Shown piece by piece: positions 26,063 to 35,519 of a stretch of 64,000 bases of DNA; the stretch's first letter is position 1, and each line of letters begins with the position of its first letter. The DNA is from Balneola sp. (lineage in GTDB: Bacteria > Bacteroidota > Rhodothermia > Balneolales > Balneolaceae): NCBI GenBank assembly GCA_002694685.1, contig NZMW01000010.1, positions 434,001-498,000 of the forward strand, written 5' to 3'. The position numbers were made by a program, and so were the translations under genes. The notes beneath the pieces were generated by a model that was given only the letters and a program-made list of their open reading frames with translations, did no database searches and had not been told where the DNA came from.

Positions 26063-27268
26063 TTAAGCCAGGACCTTGGAAACTTCTTCAGCAGCTTCTT
26101 TAAGAAGTACAGCTGAAATTACATTGAGATCACTGTTATCGATGATCTCTTTTGCTTCCTTAGCGTTGGTTCCCTGAAGGCGAACGATAATCGGTACGTT
26201 CTGAACCTTTTCAGCGATTTCGGGATCTTTAACGGCTTCAATAACACCGTTTGCAACACGATCACAACGGACAATTCCACCAAAAATGTTAATCAAGATG
26301 GCTTTCACGTTTTGATCTTCAAGAATAATTCGGAATCCGTTTTTCACAGTCTCAACGTTTGCTCCGCCACCAACATCAAGGAAGTTAGCAGGCTCACCAC
26401 CGGATAGCTTGATAATATCCATAGTCGCCATTGCGAGTCCGGCTCCATTCACCATACACCCAACATTTCCATCAAGCTTGATGTAGTTGAGGTCGTATTT
26501 CTGTGCTTCTAACTCTGAAGGATCTTCTTCTGCTTCGTCTTTTAATTCAGCAAGATCTTTGTGGCGGTAAAGAGCGTTGTCGTCAAATGTTACCTTAGCA
26601 TCCAATGCATATACATCATTGTCTGGAGTAACAATCAGCGGATTGATTTCAAACATGCTGGCATCGGTTTCTTCATAGGCTTTATATAGAGCCTGAATGA
26701 ATTTAATGCCTTTTTTGAGCGCATCACCTTCAAGTCCTAATGAAAAAGCAATTCTTCGAGCTTGATTTGGCTGAAGATCCATTCCAGGTTCAACCCATTC
26801 TTTAACAATTTTGTCAGGAGTTTCTTCAGCAACTTTCTCAATCTCAACTCCACCTTCGGTAGAAGCCATGATTACATTCTTGCTTACCGCGCGGTCCATC
26901 AAAATACCAAGGTAAAACTCAGATTTGATATCAACGCCATCAGTTACGTAAAGCTTTTGTACAAGCTGGCCTTCTTCACCGGTCTGAATGGTAACAAGTA
27001 CGTCACCTAATAAAGACTCTGCAGCTTCTTTAACTTCATCAATCGACTTGCAGAGGATTACGCCTTTGGCATTGTTCTTTTTAGTGCGACCTTTGCCACG
27101 TCCACCAGCATGAATCTGAGCTTTCACAACAAAAAGTGAAGCACCTTCATCTTTTAGCTTTTTAGCAGCATTCACTGTTTCTTCAACAGTAGTTGTGGCT
27201 ATTCCAGCAGGAACGGCGACGTTATATTTCTCAAGAATTTCTTTAGCTTGATACTCGTGTATTTTCAT
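26063..27268 (-). CDS. sucC: Succinyl-CoA synthetase (ADP/GDP-forming) beta subunit
   Basis: A 401-aa ATP-grasp protein with the family start MKIHEYQAKEILEKYNVAVP. The ATP-grasp nucleotide site shows VVKAQIHAGGRGKGRTKKNN (about 48-67). The C-terminal ligase domain has NGAGLAMATMDIIKLSGG, NFLDVGGGANVETV and INIFGGIVRCDRVANGV. With SucD it converts succinyl-CoA to succinate in the TCA cycle, making ATP or GTP. sucD is not next to it. Length is slightly above the usual 385-390 because of an insertion rich in E and D around residues 240-255 (KDLAELKDEAEEDPSELEAQ). Confidence 0.95.
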   Translation of the reverse strand: MKIHEYQAKEILEKYNVAVPAGIATTTVEETVNAAKKLKDEGASLFVVKAQIHAGGRGKGRTKKNNAKGVILCKSIDEVKEAAESLLGDVLVTIQTGEEGQLVQKLYVTDGVDIKSEFYLGILMDRAVSKNVIMASTEGGVEIEKVAEETPDKIVKEWVEPGMDLQPNQARRIAFSLGLEGDALKKGIKFIQALYKAYEETDASMFEINPLIVTPDNDVYALDAKVTFDDNALYRHKDLAELKDEAEEDPSELEAQKYDLNYIKLDGNVGCMVNGAGLAMATMDIIKLSGGEPANFLDVGGGANVETVKNGFRIILEDQNVKAILINIFGGIVRCDRVANGVIEAVKDPEIAEKVQNVPIIVRLQGTNAKEAKEIIDNSDLNVISAVLLKEAAEEVSKVLA

Positions 27269-27395
27269 GGATACAATTTTAAGTATTTAAAAGCGATTTT
27301 TCGGGTGCCAATAATACCGAGATTAGGAGCTAAAAGAAAGGTAACTTTAGCATGACAGTGCTATTAGATATCCTTTTACAATATAGATTTATAAA

Positions 27396-28127
27396 ATGAG
27401 TAATGAGAAACGCTTAAAAAGTGAAAAAGAGTTTCATAATGAGACCTTTGCAAAGAATACTAGATCTGCAGCTAAAAAGTATTATAAGTCGGCTAGTGAA
27501 AGCAAGGGGAAGTATCATTCACTCATAGAAAGAGATATAAAGGGTAAAAAAGTACTTGAGTATGGATGTGGCCCCGGCAGTTCCTCGTTTAGTCTTGCAA
27601 AGATGGGTGCGAAAGTTACAGCAATTGATATATCTGATGTCGCTATTGATCAAGCTCGCGAGCAAGCTGAAGAAGAAGGGTTGGATATCGAGTTTTATGT
27701 TATGGATGCCGAAAACCTTGACTTTGAATCGAACTCATTTGATGTGATTTGCGGATCCGGAATTCTTCACCATTTAGAATTGGGTGCTGCATATAAAGAG
27801 ATAAGCAGAACCTTGAAGAAAGACGGGCGGGCTATTTTTTTTGAACCACTAGGTCATAACCCGATAATTAATCTATACCGGAAACTAACTCCGAAGATGC
27901 GCACGGATGACGAGCACCCCCTATTAATGAAAGATATTGAGATGACTCAGGAATACTTTGAATCAGTAAACAAATATCATTTTAACCTGACATCAATAAT
28001 CTCATCATTCGCTTCTTTTATGAATGGCCCGTTGTCTAAACTAGACGAGATGTTATTCAATCTTCTGCCTGGTTTAAAGAAATATTCCTGGATAGTGGTA
28101 TTAGAGTTTTTAGGCCCTAAACAATAG
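27396..28127 (+). CDS. Class I SAM-dependent methyltransferase
   Basis: A 243-aa methyltransferase. Motif I is VLEYGCGPGSSSFSLAKMG (about residues 51-69), followed by the acidic AIDIS strand and the motif-IV-like region FDVICGSGILHHLELG. These bind S-adenosylmethionine; the acceptor is not evident. The Lys/Ser-rich N-terminus (RLKSEKEFHNETFAKNTRSA) and the end near a TM-like stretch are typical of small-molecule or lipid/quinone MTases, but this is weak. It is divergent from sucC and 80 bases ahead of pyrR; no terminator is seen between it and pyrR. Confidence 0.85.
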   Translation: MSNEKRLKSEKEFHNETFAKNTRSAAKKYYKSASESKGKYHSLIERDIKGKKVLEYGCGPGSSSFSLAKMGAKVTAIDISDVAIDQAREQAEEEGLDIEFYVMDAENLDFESNSFDVICGSGILHHLELGAAYKEISRTLKKDGRAIFFEPLGHNPIINLYRKLTPKMRTDDEHPLLMKDIEMTQEYFESVNKYHFNLTSIISSFASFMNGPLSKLDEMLFNLLPGLKKYSWIVVLEFLGPKQ

Positions 28128-28207
28128 ATTGCATGAAAGCACTTTACTTTGGCATTTACTGCTCACAACCGCTAACTTTAGCGATCAAAAAAAGAAGGTA
28201 ATCTCGC

Positions 28208-28759
28208 TTGAAGAAAGCACAAATCATGACTGCCGAAGATCTGAACCGCACGTACCTGCGGTTTGCTCATCAATTTCTGGAAGGCTATGATGATGCTGAA
28301 CGCCTTGCCATTGTTGGGATGCAAACCCGAGGTGTGCACATCGGTAAACGCATCGTTGATGAAATAGAAAAATCATTTAATCAAAAGATCGACTTTGGTG
28401 TGCTGGACGTTACTTTTTATAGAGATGATTACCGGTCTAAGCTAAAAATGCCGGAAGTTAAAGTAACCGAAATACCTTTCAATCTATACGACCGTGATAT
28501 TGTATTGGTAGATGATGTACTTTACACGGGAAGAACGGTAAGGTCAGCGATGGATGCTTTAATGGCATATGGCCGACCCAGAAGTATCAAATTTTGCTGT
28601 ATGATCGATCGGGGTCACCGAGAACTGCCAATTTCTGCTGATTACATGGGGATGTATATTCCAACCTATGAAAATGAAGAAGTAAGAGTGAAAGTGAATG
28701 AGCTAGACGGCGAAGATGCAGTGTATGTAGTTGAAGTGGAGGTTCAAGATAATGAGTAG
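28208..28759 (+). CDS. pyrR: PyrR-type uracil phosphoribosyltransferase/regulator
   Basis: A 183-aa member of the PyrR phosphoribosyltransferase family. It shows the PRPP-binding motif VLVDDVLYTGRTVRSAMDAL (about 99-118), DVTFYRDDYRSKLK near 65, the RGHRELPISADYMG run and GMQTRGVHIGKR. PyrR converts uracil and PRPP to UMP and in Firmicutes is an RNA-binding attenuator. The TTG at 28208 is favoured because it gives the family-typical KAQIMTAEDL start; ATG at 28226 is the alternative. A small hairpin (CGCTA/TAGCG) lies just upstream but has no U-tract. Its stop overlaps pyrB by 8 bases. Confidence 0.9.
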   Translation: MKKAQIMTAEDLNRTYLRFAHQFLEGYDDAERLAIVGMQTRGVHIGKRIVDEIEKSFNQKIDFGVLDVTFYRDDYRSKLKMPEVKVTEIPFNLYDRDIVLVDDVLYTGRTVRSAMDALMAYGRPRSIKFCCMIDRGHRELPISADYMGMYIPTYENEEVRVKVNELDGEDAVYVVEVEVQDNE

Positions 28760-29702
28760 TTCCTTGGAAGATTATCATTTCAAACAAAAGCATTTACTTG
28801 GCCTTGCTGACTACTCTGCGGATGATATCAAGTACGTTCTGGAACAAGCCAAGTACTTTAGAGAAATTTTAGATAGGCCGGTTCCTAAAGTTCCAACACT
28901 TCGCGATAAGACCATCGTTAATCTTTTTTATGAAAACAGCACTCGCACAAGGCTTTCTTTTGAGCTTGCTCAAAAAAGAATGGGTGCTGATGTAGTCAAT
29001 TTCTCGACCAGCTCCTCTAGTACAAAAAAAGGGGAGTCACTGAAAGACACCATTCGAAATATCAGCTCGATGAAAATTGATATGGTTGTGGTTAGGCATG
29101 AGAGTCCGGGTGTACCCCACTTTTTAACCAAATGTGTAGATGCGGCCATCCTAAATGCAGGAGATGGAGCGCACGAGCACCCTACTCAGGCACTGTTGGA
29201 TATGTTCACCATGCAGACGATCCATCCAGATTTAACAGGAAAAAAAGTGGCCATTATTGGTGATATCGCCCACAGTCGGGTGGTTAGATCTAATATTATC
29301 GGCTTAAAAAAGTTAGGTGCCGAGGTGGTGTTATGTGGTCCAAAAACATTGATCCCGGTTTATGTTGAAGACATGGGCGTAGAGGTTTCTTATAATTTAG
29401 AAGAAACACTAGGGTGGTGTGATATAGCAATGGCACTTCGCATTCAATTAGAGCGACAGGAGTCGGGAACCGAGTTTTTTCCATCATTAAGGGAATACCA
29501 TGAAAGATTCGGAATAAAGCTTTCTCATCTGGAAAAATATCCCGAGTTTAAAATAATGCATCCGGGTCCGATTAACAGGGGTGTAGAAATGGAAAGCGAA
29601 GTAGCAGACAGCGATCGGGCCGTAATTTTAGATCAGGTGACAAACGGGGTTGCCGTACGAATGGCGATTTTATATTTATTAAGTGGCGGAAATAGAGTTT
29701 AA
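28752..29702 (+). CDS. pyrB: Aspartate carbamoyltransferase catalytic subunit
   Basis: About 316 aa from ATG 28752, which overlaps the pyrR stop (ATGAGTAG). The carbamoyl-phosphate site STRTRLSFELA (family STRTR motif) lies around residue 52. HPTQALLDMFT lies near 134. The C-terminal Asp-site text HPGPINRGVEMESEVADS is canonical for the family. It forms carbamoyl-aspartate in pyrimidine synthesis. The operon with pyrR fits uracil-responsive control. It is followed 8 bases later by the first polysaccharide gene, a link that may just be positional. Confidence 0.95.
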   Translation: MSSSLEDYHFKQKHLLGLADYSADDIKYVLEQAKYFREILDRPVPKVPTLRDKTIVNLFYENSTRTRLSFELAQKRMGADVVNFSTSSSSTKKGESLKDTIRNISSMKIDMVVVRHESPGVPHFLTKCVDAAILNAGDGAHEHPTQALLDMFTMQTIHPDLTGKKVAIIGDIAHSRVVRSNIIGLKKLGAEVVLCGPKTLIPVYVEDMGVEVSYNLEETLGWCDIAMALRIQLERQESGTEFFPSLREYHERFGIKLSHLEKYPEFKIMHPGPINRGVEMESEVADSDRAVILDQVTNGVAVRMAILYLLSGGNRV

Positions 29703-29710
29703 AAAGAAGT

Positions 29711-30922
29711 ATGAGCAATCAGAGAAAAATAGACATTATTGATGTAGCCACAACATTGGCTCAAAGAAAAAAGACAATAGCTATAATTGTACTGACAGCT
29801 ACTATCTTGGGTACGATTTTAGCCTTCGTTTGGCCTAAAACATATCGGTCTGAGGTTTCTTTTGTAGTAACTGATGGTAATTCTATTAACCTTTCTGGAG
29901 GTGGACTGCTAAACGGGCTTGCAGATATACAAATGGGTGGCGGAAGTATTTCAGCAGAGCAGGTACTGATTTTGCTTAGAGGTACTGAGATTCAAGATCA
30001 GCTGATTGAAGAATTTAACTTATCTGAAGTCTATGGTTCTGACATACCGGAATCCCTTAGAAAGTCTTTTGATAGCAGTATTGAAATTGAAGATATAAGG
30101 GAAGGAGGTATTGGGTTTAACTCTATTATTGCATTAAAGCTCGCTTATCTAGGAGATGAGCCTGAACGTGTCTATGACTTGATAAGAAGATACTATGAGA
30201 TAGTTGATTCAAAAGTTCAAAAATTGAACAAAAAGAATGTTGAAGATGGCTATTTACTCATAAAGAATAGGCTAGAACAGAATCTTGCAGATATGGAGGA
30301 GGCTGAAGACAGTTTGGTGGCATTTCAAAGCAGATATGGAATACTTGAGGTAGAAGAGCAGGCTAAAGCTCAGATTGGTGCTATAGCCGAGGTTAGAACC
30401 GAGCTTGTAAAACTGGAGATACAGATAAATTACTTGCAAGATGTGATGGGTGAAAACAGCTCCAGGCTAACGGATTTAAGGACACAAAAACAGGCTCTTT
30501 CCCGGAGATACAATAATTTGATCAAAGGATCGGGTGAAGGCTTAGAGACTTCGGACGGTCAGTTCGATATTTTCCAGCCTGTCGAAAAAATGCCGGCATT
30601 GTTTATTGAATACTTGAGAAGATATAGAGAGGTAATGGTGCAGGAAGAGATTTACAAAGTACTGTACCCACAATTCGAGCAACAAAAACTGAGTTTTGAG
30701 GAGGCGACATCAGGACTGATGATTATCGATAAGCCCGTGATGCCAACATATAAGTATGGCCCCAAAAGAGCTTATATAATGATAGCAGCTTTTCTATTTG
30801 GTTTTGTTGTAGCCTTTGTAAAAATTTATTTTGATAAGTGGAAGCAGGAAAATCCGGAAGACTACAAAAGGTATCGGACCTTCACATCAGCTTTAAGCTT
30901 TAGTAGCAATGCTAACCATTGA
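29711..30922 (+). CDS. Wzz/GumC-type polysaccharide chain-length protein
   Basis: A 403-aa inner-membrane protein with the Wzz architecture: TM1 near residues 25-45 (TIAIIVLTATILGTILAFVW), a periplasmic domain of about 310 residues with coiled coil (LINRLEQNL-like helices, EEQAKAQIGAIAEVRTELVK), and TM2 near 355-375 (AYIMIAAFLFGFVVAFVKIY) preceded by a proline-containing segment. A cytoplasmic tail of about 25 residues has no Walker motifs, so it is not a fused Wzc tyrosine kinase. It opens the polysaccharide locus, 8 bases after pyrB, and overlaps the next gene by 14 bases. Confidence 0.87.
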   Translation: MSNQRKIDIIDVATTLAQRKKTIAIIVLTATILGTILAFVWPKTYRSEVSFVVTDGNSINLSGGGLLNGLADIQMGGGSISAEQVLILLRGTEIQDQLIEEFNLSEVYGSDIPESLRKSFDSSIEIEDIREGGIGFNSIIALKLAYLGDEPERVYDLIRRYYEIVDSKVQKLNKKNVEDGYLLIKNRLEQNLADMEEAEDSLVAFQSRYGILEVEEQAKAQIGAIAEVRTELVKLEIQINYLQDVMGENSSRLTDLRTQKQALSRRYNNLIKGSGEGLETSDGQFDIFQPVEKMPALFIEYLRRYREVMVQEEIYKVLYPQFEQQKLSFEEATSGLMIIDKPVMPTYKYGPKRAYIMIAAFLFGFVVAFVKIYFDKWKQENPEDYKRYRTFTSALSFSSNANH

Positions 30923-32201
30923 TCGTCTCTCTAGTGGAGTTGTTTTAGTATTACCGCTCGCAGTTGGAGCGCTAATCACTGGAGTGTTTTTTGTTGGCGA
31001 AGACGGAAGCTCACTTTTACCTATAAGTCTCTTTCAAATTGGTCTGGGCTTTTCTTTTTTAATCTTCTTAGCTGCAAAACTCATCAATGGCAATTTCACT
31101 ATAGATGTATATGGCCTGGAGACACTTTATATACTTTTTGTAGGATTAATATTTCTTTCTATTACCTACACTCCAGACAGAGAAGAAGCTCTGTTCTTTG
31201 TATTCCGGTTTATAGTATTGATTGCAATGACTTATCTGATTTATGATAGTGTTCAATCATTTGAGCAGCTGAAAAAAATATGCTACGCAGTTATTGGTAT
31301 TTCAGTAATTATTGCTTGTTATAACTTAGCACAGGTTTATCTTAATCCTGAGATTGCAGCATTTAACTATTTAAATCAGGGGCAAAAACTAATGCGTAGT
31401 TCGGGAGATGCATTAGACCCCAATATTTTTGCCAGCAATTATTTTCTACCCACCATGATACTTATGGCATTCTTCAGTATGGAGAAGTCGTTCATGAAAA
31501 GGTTAGCATTGTTTGGGTTGATAGGCTTGATAATTGGTTCTGTTTTGCTAACCTACTCTCGTAGTTCTTGGGTTGCCATCGCAATAGGAACTTTTGTAGT
31601 TATCTACTACACGAAAAACTACCGGATACTGGTGTACATGTTTGTAGCATTTCTGCTGGCTTTTTCAGCCAGTGAATCAATCAGGCAGTTAACGTTAAGT
31701 TTCTTAGAACGATTTATTAATATATTTGCTGGATCTTCAGATGATTCATCTAAATATAGAATACTGCTTGGGGTAACCGCTATCTATATGATTTTAGATA
31801 GTTATCTAATGGGTATTGGGTTTCAAGGGTTTTCCACTGTTTTTAAAACATACCACCCCTCTGATACAACCTTAGGTATCTACGAACCACATAATCAGTT
31901 TTATGCTGTTTTTGCTGAATTGGGAATCATTGGGTTCTGCCTATTTATGGGGATATTGTATGTAATTGGCAAGACGGCAATATCTTCGATAAAATTATCA
32001 GGTGATGTGACGGCAGAAAGAGCTATTTCTGTCTCGTTATTTGCTACTTTCATTGCTTATCTTGTTTTCTATAACTTTTTAGGCGGAATGTATTATAACA
32101 GTATCTTATTTGTTGTGATTGGATTAATATTTGTGGCTAATAAATTTGTACAAACTTCGTCAGGCAATAAAGCTAAGTTAGAAACTACAAAGGAGTATTA
32201 G
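30909..32201 (+). CDS. O-antigen polymerase/ligase-like membrane protein (Wzy/WaaL type)
   Basis: A 430-aa protein with about 10-12 hydrophobic segments and the large periplasmic loop between about residues 265 and 330 that is typical of Wzy/WaaL-fold proteins. The loop contains LLGVTAIYMILDSYLMGIGF and YEPHNQFYAVFAELGIIGFC, with the conserved HNQ-type motif at PHNQ. It would polymerise repeat units or join them to a carrier on the outer face of the inner membrane. It overlaps the chain-length gene by 14 bases, so the two are coupled. Polymerase versus ligase cannot be told apart here; the neighbours favour polymerase. Confidence 0.8.
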   Translation: MLTIDRLSSGVVLVLPLAVGALITGVFFVGEDGSSLLPISLFQIGLGFSFLIFLAAKLINGNFTIDVYGLETLYILFVGLIFLSITYTPDREEALFFVFRFIVLIAMTYLIYDSVQSFEQLKKICYAVIGISVIIACYNLAQVYLNPEIAAFNYLNQGQKLMRSSGDALDPNIFASNYFLPTMILMAFFSMEKSFMKRLALFGLIGLIIGSVLLTYSRSSWVAIAIGTFVVIYYTKNYRILVYMFVAFLLAFSASESIRQLTLSFLERFINIFAGSSDDSSKYRILLGVTAIYMILDSYLMGIGFQGFSTVFKTYHPSDTTLGIYEPHNQFYAVFAELGIIGFCLFMGILYVIGKTAISSIKLSGDVTAERAISVSLFATFIAYLVFYNFLGGMYYNSILFVVIGLIFVANKFVQTSSGNKAKLETTKEY

Positions 32202-32248
32202 AGGTTATCATAAGAGACGAGCAAAATCATACTGCAGAATCAAAAAAG

Positions 32249-33292
32249 TTGCCATCGGTTACGGTCGGCATCCCTGTTCTGAATGAAGAAGATCATATTG
32301 AGAGAGTTATATCTAATTTTCAGTCTACAGATTATCCCAATCTAGTTGAAATTTTAGTAGCCGATGGTGGAAGCTCTGACAATACACAAGAACTAGTCAA
32401 AAAAATGGCTATTGATGATGACCGAATTAAGCTGATTCAAAACCCTGAGAAGTACCAATCATTTGCCCTTAACAGAATGATTGAAGAGGCTGAGGGTGAA
32501 ATATTTCTCAGAGCAGATGGGCATTGCCTATATCAAGATGATTATTTAGCCAAGAATATTGAAGTTTTTTTGGGTACGAAATCAAAAAATGTTGGAGGCT
32601 CACAACGCTATGTGGCGTCTAACAAAGTACAAGCTGGTACTTCACTAGCGGTAAAAAGTTTTCTGGGAAATGGTGGTGCTAAATACATGAATGAAAATTA
32701 CTCAGGATATGCCGACACGGTTTTTCTTGGGTGTTTCTGGACTAAGGATTTAAAAGAAGTTGGCGGGTTTAGCACCAAAAATATTACCAATCAGGATTCT
32801 GAATTAAACCTCAGATTTATTGAACAATTTGGCAGTGAAAGTATTTTTGTTAGTCCTGAAATTAAAAGCTGGTACTATCCTAGAGATTCCTATCCCGGAT
32901 TATTTAAGCAATATTTTCGATATGGTCGGGGCAGGCTACTAACAAAATTGCTTCACCCTAAAAGTTCTCCGATCAGAGGGACAATACCGTTCTTTTTTAT
33001 CTGCTTCTTACTGATTTATTTATTGGTTGATTTATTCAGTGCTAACAATCTTCAGTCAGTTAACTTTTCATTTTTACTGTTAGTTATATTGCTGGTTGAA
33101 TCTTTTCGTGTTGTCTTGAAAGAGCGTGATAATTTTAAAGCTGAGAGTTGGACAGCTAAGGAATCCTCACCCGGAGTCTTTTCATTATGGATTCATACTA
33201 TCGGAAGCATAATTGTGATGCAAATTGGACACTTCAGTGGTTTTTTATATCAATCAATCCGAAAATTCGTTTTCCAAGTCAAAGGTTGGTGA
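32249..33292 (+). CDS. ExoA-like family 2 glycosyltransferase
   Basis: A glycosyltransferase of about 347 aa with a GT2 domain: VTVGIPVLNEEDHIERVI at the N-terminus, LVADGGSSDNTQELV (about 34-48), the RADGH motif near 90 and NQDSELNLRF near 187. C-terminal TM helices at about 245-285 anchor it (FFFICFLLIYLLVDLF; FLLLVILLVESFRVV). The pattern resembles ExoA of succinoglycan synthesis. No ATG is available at the N-terminus: TTG at 32249 is used here, and the frame is open further upstream with AAAGGAG at about 32189-32195. An unusual or earlier start is possible. Confidence 0.82.
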   Translation: MPSVTVGIPVLNEEDHIERVISNFQSTDYPNLVEILVADGGSSDNTQELVKKMAIDDDRIKLIQNPEKYQSFALNRMIEEAEGEIFLRADGHCLYQDDYLAKNIEVFLGTKSKNVGGSQRYVASNKVQAGTSLAVKSFLGNGGAKYMNENYSGYADTVFLGCFWTKDLKEVGGFSTKNITNQDSELNLRFIEQFGSESIFVSPEIKSWYYPRDSYPGLFKQYFRYGRGRLLTKLLHPKSSPIRGTIPFFFICFLLIYLLVDLFSANNLQSVNFSFLLLVILLVESFRVVLKERDNFKAESWTAKESSPGVFSLWIHTIGSIIVMQIGHFSGFLYQSIRKFVFQVKGW

Positions 33293-33477
33293 AACTGATT
33301 TTATTTTGCTGAGTTGATCAATTCTTTCCATAGAAAAGGAATGATGAGTCAAGACACGTATTAACTAACCGCTCAATACCGGAAAGATGCAAGGGTTATT
33401 GACAAGAATAGGAATTCCTTTTCGAATGGGTGTGTATCTTCAGCTACAAGAAAAGATTACTCACGTTTAAAATTAAT

Positions 33478-34275
33478 ATGCCAGAAATATCAGTAGTAAT
33501 ACCTTCATTTAATAGGCCGGAACTTCTTGAAAGGGCTGTAAAGTCTGTTTTAAATCAGACTTTTCATGATGTGGAAATAATCGTGGTTGATGATGCGTCG
33601 GGTGAGGGAGATATTTTATCTAGAGTGGAAAAGTATAGCAACGTCAAATATTTAAGAAATGAAACAAACCGAGGGGCGTGTTATTCGCGAAATAGAGGTA
33701 TAAGTGAGGCTAAAGGCAGATATATTAACTTTTTGGATGATGATGATATCCTCTTTCCGGAAAAGCTAGAAAAGCAGCTATATTGTTTCAAAAATAATAG
33801 AGATCCCAGCTTAGGGATGGTTACTTGTCATGCTAATGATGAACGGTCAGGTACTCTGATAGTTAAGCAAAACAAGGTTAAGGGAGACGTTCATAGAAAA
33901 CTCTTGGAAAAGTTTGCAGTCTCCGGAATTGAAACTATGCTATTTAAGACGGAATATGTAAAAGAAATAGGGGGGTTTGATGAAAAACTACAATCAAGCC
34001 ATGAGTATGATTTGCTGATTCGTTTCACTGAAAAATATACCGTTGACTATGTTGATGAGGTGTTAACAAAAGAATTCAGATCTATAAACCAAATAAGTAC
34101 CAACTTTGACAAAAAAATTCATGGTGCAAAATATCTTTATAAGAAACATGATGAAAGGTTTAAGAGCGTAGGCATCCTATTTTGGCTAAAAATGAAGCTC
34201 AAGCTCTGGTTTTTATTATTTAGGTATTACGTAGGAAAGATTTTCGGAGAGAAGTTCTACAGAAAGTTACTTTAA
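33478..34275 (+). CDS. Family 2 glycosyltransferase
   Basis: About 265 aa from ATG 33478. The GT2 fold is clear from ISVVIPSFNRPELLERAVKS at the start, IIVVDDASGEGD (about 31-42), GACYSRNRGISEAKGRYINF and the DDD motif FLDDDDILF near 85. A C-terminal amphipathic/hydrophobic stretch (FWLKMKLKLWFLLFRYYVGK) suggests membrane association. It likely adds a sugar to the lipid-linked repeat unit on the cytoplasmic side. An in-frame extension to 33430 exists but the text before Met does not look like GT2. It ends convergently, overlapping the GT4 gene by 9 bases. Confidence 0.85.
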   Translation: MPEISVVIPSFNRPELLERAVKSVLNQTFHDVEIIVVDDASGEGDILSRVEKYSNVKYLRNETNRGACYSRNRGISEAKGRYINFLDDDDILFPEKLEKQLYCFKNNRDPSLGMVTCHANDERSGTLIVKQNKVKGDVHRKLLEKFAVSGIETMLFKTEYVKEIGGFDEKLQSSHEYDLLIRFTEKYTVDYVDEVLTKEFRSINQISTNFDKKIHGAKYLYKKHDERFKSVGILFWLKMKLKLWFLLFRYYVGKIFGEKFYRKLL

Positions 34276-35433
34276 TAAAGCTTTTTTGAAATTGGGGAGT
34301 AAGCGGTTTAAAAAAGCTTTTTTGCCAAAGTTACTCTTTACCATTTTGTGGATAGCCTGACTATTGAAGCGGGCATAATCAGATTGCATTTCTTTTATTG
34401 CACCGCACAGTTTATCCGGAGTAATTTCCTTACTTATAATGCCCGTCATTTTATCAACAAGTTCACTATTGCCTCCAACATCTGTGCAAACAACCGGTAA
34501 GCCACAGCTCATAGCTTCCAGGATGGATACGTTAAAACCTTCTCTGCGACTGGGGAGTACAAAAAAGTCAGCAGCTTGATAATAAGTTAAAAGTTTATCA
34601 GGAGGTACAGGAGGATGATAGAAAATGTTATCTGATTTTTTAATGGTTTTAAAAATTTCTTTACTAAAGTCATCTTCTCTTGAAGAGCCAACAATATGAA
34701 AATCTACCCCATTAAGTTCTGGTGAAAATCGTATGGCTTCAGTCAGGATATCAACGCCTTTTTCTTCCCGAATGTTTGCTACAGTAAGAGCATTAATTTT
34801 GGAGGAATTCCAGCCCAATGCCTTAAGGGATGTTTTCTTTTGGACTTCATCCGTTACCCTATATATGTCTTCATTTACCATGTTGTATATCACATCCGAT
34901 TTTGAAGCTAATTCAGGATAAACTTTTTCAATGTCTGCTTTTAGTTGAGGGCCGGAATATAAAATGCGGTCGGTGTGGAGTAACACTTCTTCAAGTAAAG
35001 AGACTAACATCGGATCTTCTCTGGTTTGATACCAATCACTGCCATGGATAGTTAATATGGTCTTAAACCCCATTTCTTTAAGAGCTGGAATGCACAACCC
35101 GTCTGGATAAAGCCAGTGAATATGAACAACATCAAAAGAGGAATTTGTAAAATTGGCTTTAATTTTTCTTGATATGGATTTAGCAATAACGGTTGGGAAT
35201 CTTTTTTTAGGAAAAGAAAGGTACTTCAAGCGTGTGCTAGTAGCGGGGCCAGAAAGAATAGAATTGTTCTTTTTATTTCTTCGTGTAAGGGGTATTGAAT
35301 AGGGCGTAGGTACTATGAGTTCAACCTGTAGCTCTGGGTTGTTTTTTAACAGTTCAAGCTGATCTTTAATAAACTTTCCGTGAAAAGGATGAAGTTCTGT
35401 TGGGAAAAGGTGACTAATTAAAGCTATTTTCAA
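34267..35433 (-). CDS. Family 4 glycosyltransferase
   Basis: A 388-aa GT4 enzyme with a GT-B fold. The N-domain holds ISHLFPTELHPFHGKFIKDQ and HIHWLYPDGL. The donor domain holds NIREEKGVDILTEAIRF and the E-x7-E segment REGFNVSILEAMSCGLPVVC. It is the only gene of the polysaccharide locus on the minus strand and it overlaps the preceding GT2 gene tail-to-tail by 9 bases. It may have its own promoter in the 86-base divergent gap with the flippase gene. The sugar it transfers is unknown. Confidence 0.87.
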   Translation of the reverse strand: MKIALISHLFPTELHPFHGKFIKDQLELLKNNPELQVELIVPTPYSIPLTRRNKKNNSILSGPATSTRLKYLSFPKKRFPTVIAKSISRKIKANFTNSSFDVVHIHWLYPDGLCIPALKEMGFKTILTIHGSDWYQTREDPMLVSLLEEVLLHTDRILYSGPQLKADIEKVYPELASKSDVIYNMVNEDIYRVTDEVQKKTSLKALGWNSSKINALTVANIREEKGVDILTEAIRFSPELNGVDFHIVGSSREDDFSKEIFKTIKKSDNIFYHPPVPPDKLLTYYQAADFFVLPSRREGFNVSILEAMSCGLPVVCTDVGGNSELVDKMTGIISKEITPDKLCGAIKEMQSDYARFNSQAIHKMVKSNFGKKAFLNRLLPNFKKALLK

Positions 35434-35519
35434 AACTGTTACAATTTTATTAATTCAGATTACAGGCATCATTCCTTGAAGTCACTCTCAAAAAATACAA
35501 TTGAATATAAGCTGAATAA

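Noticed and set aside
28171..28207. PyrR-type attenuator before pyrR
   Set aside because: Only a small CGCTA/TAGCG hairpin without U-tract or alternative antiterminator; not enough for attenuation.
33387..33470. Short reading frame (about 27 codons) between the two GT2 genes
   Set aside because: Too short, with no family similarity or clear start signal; the 185-base gap looks like plain intergenic DNA or a decayed gene end.
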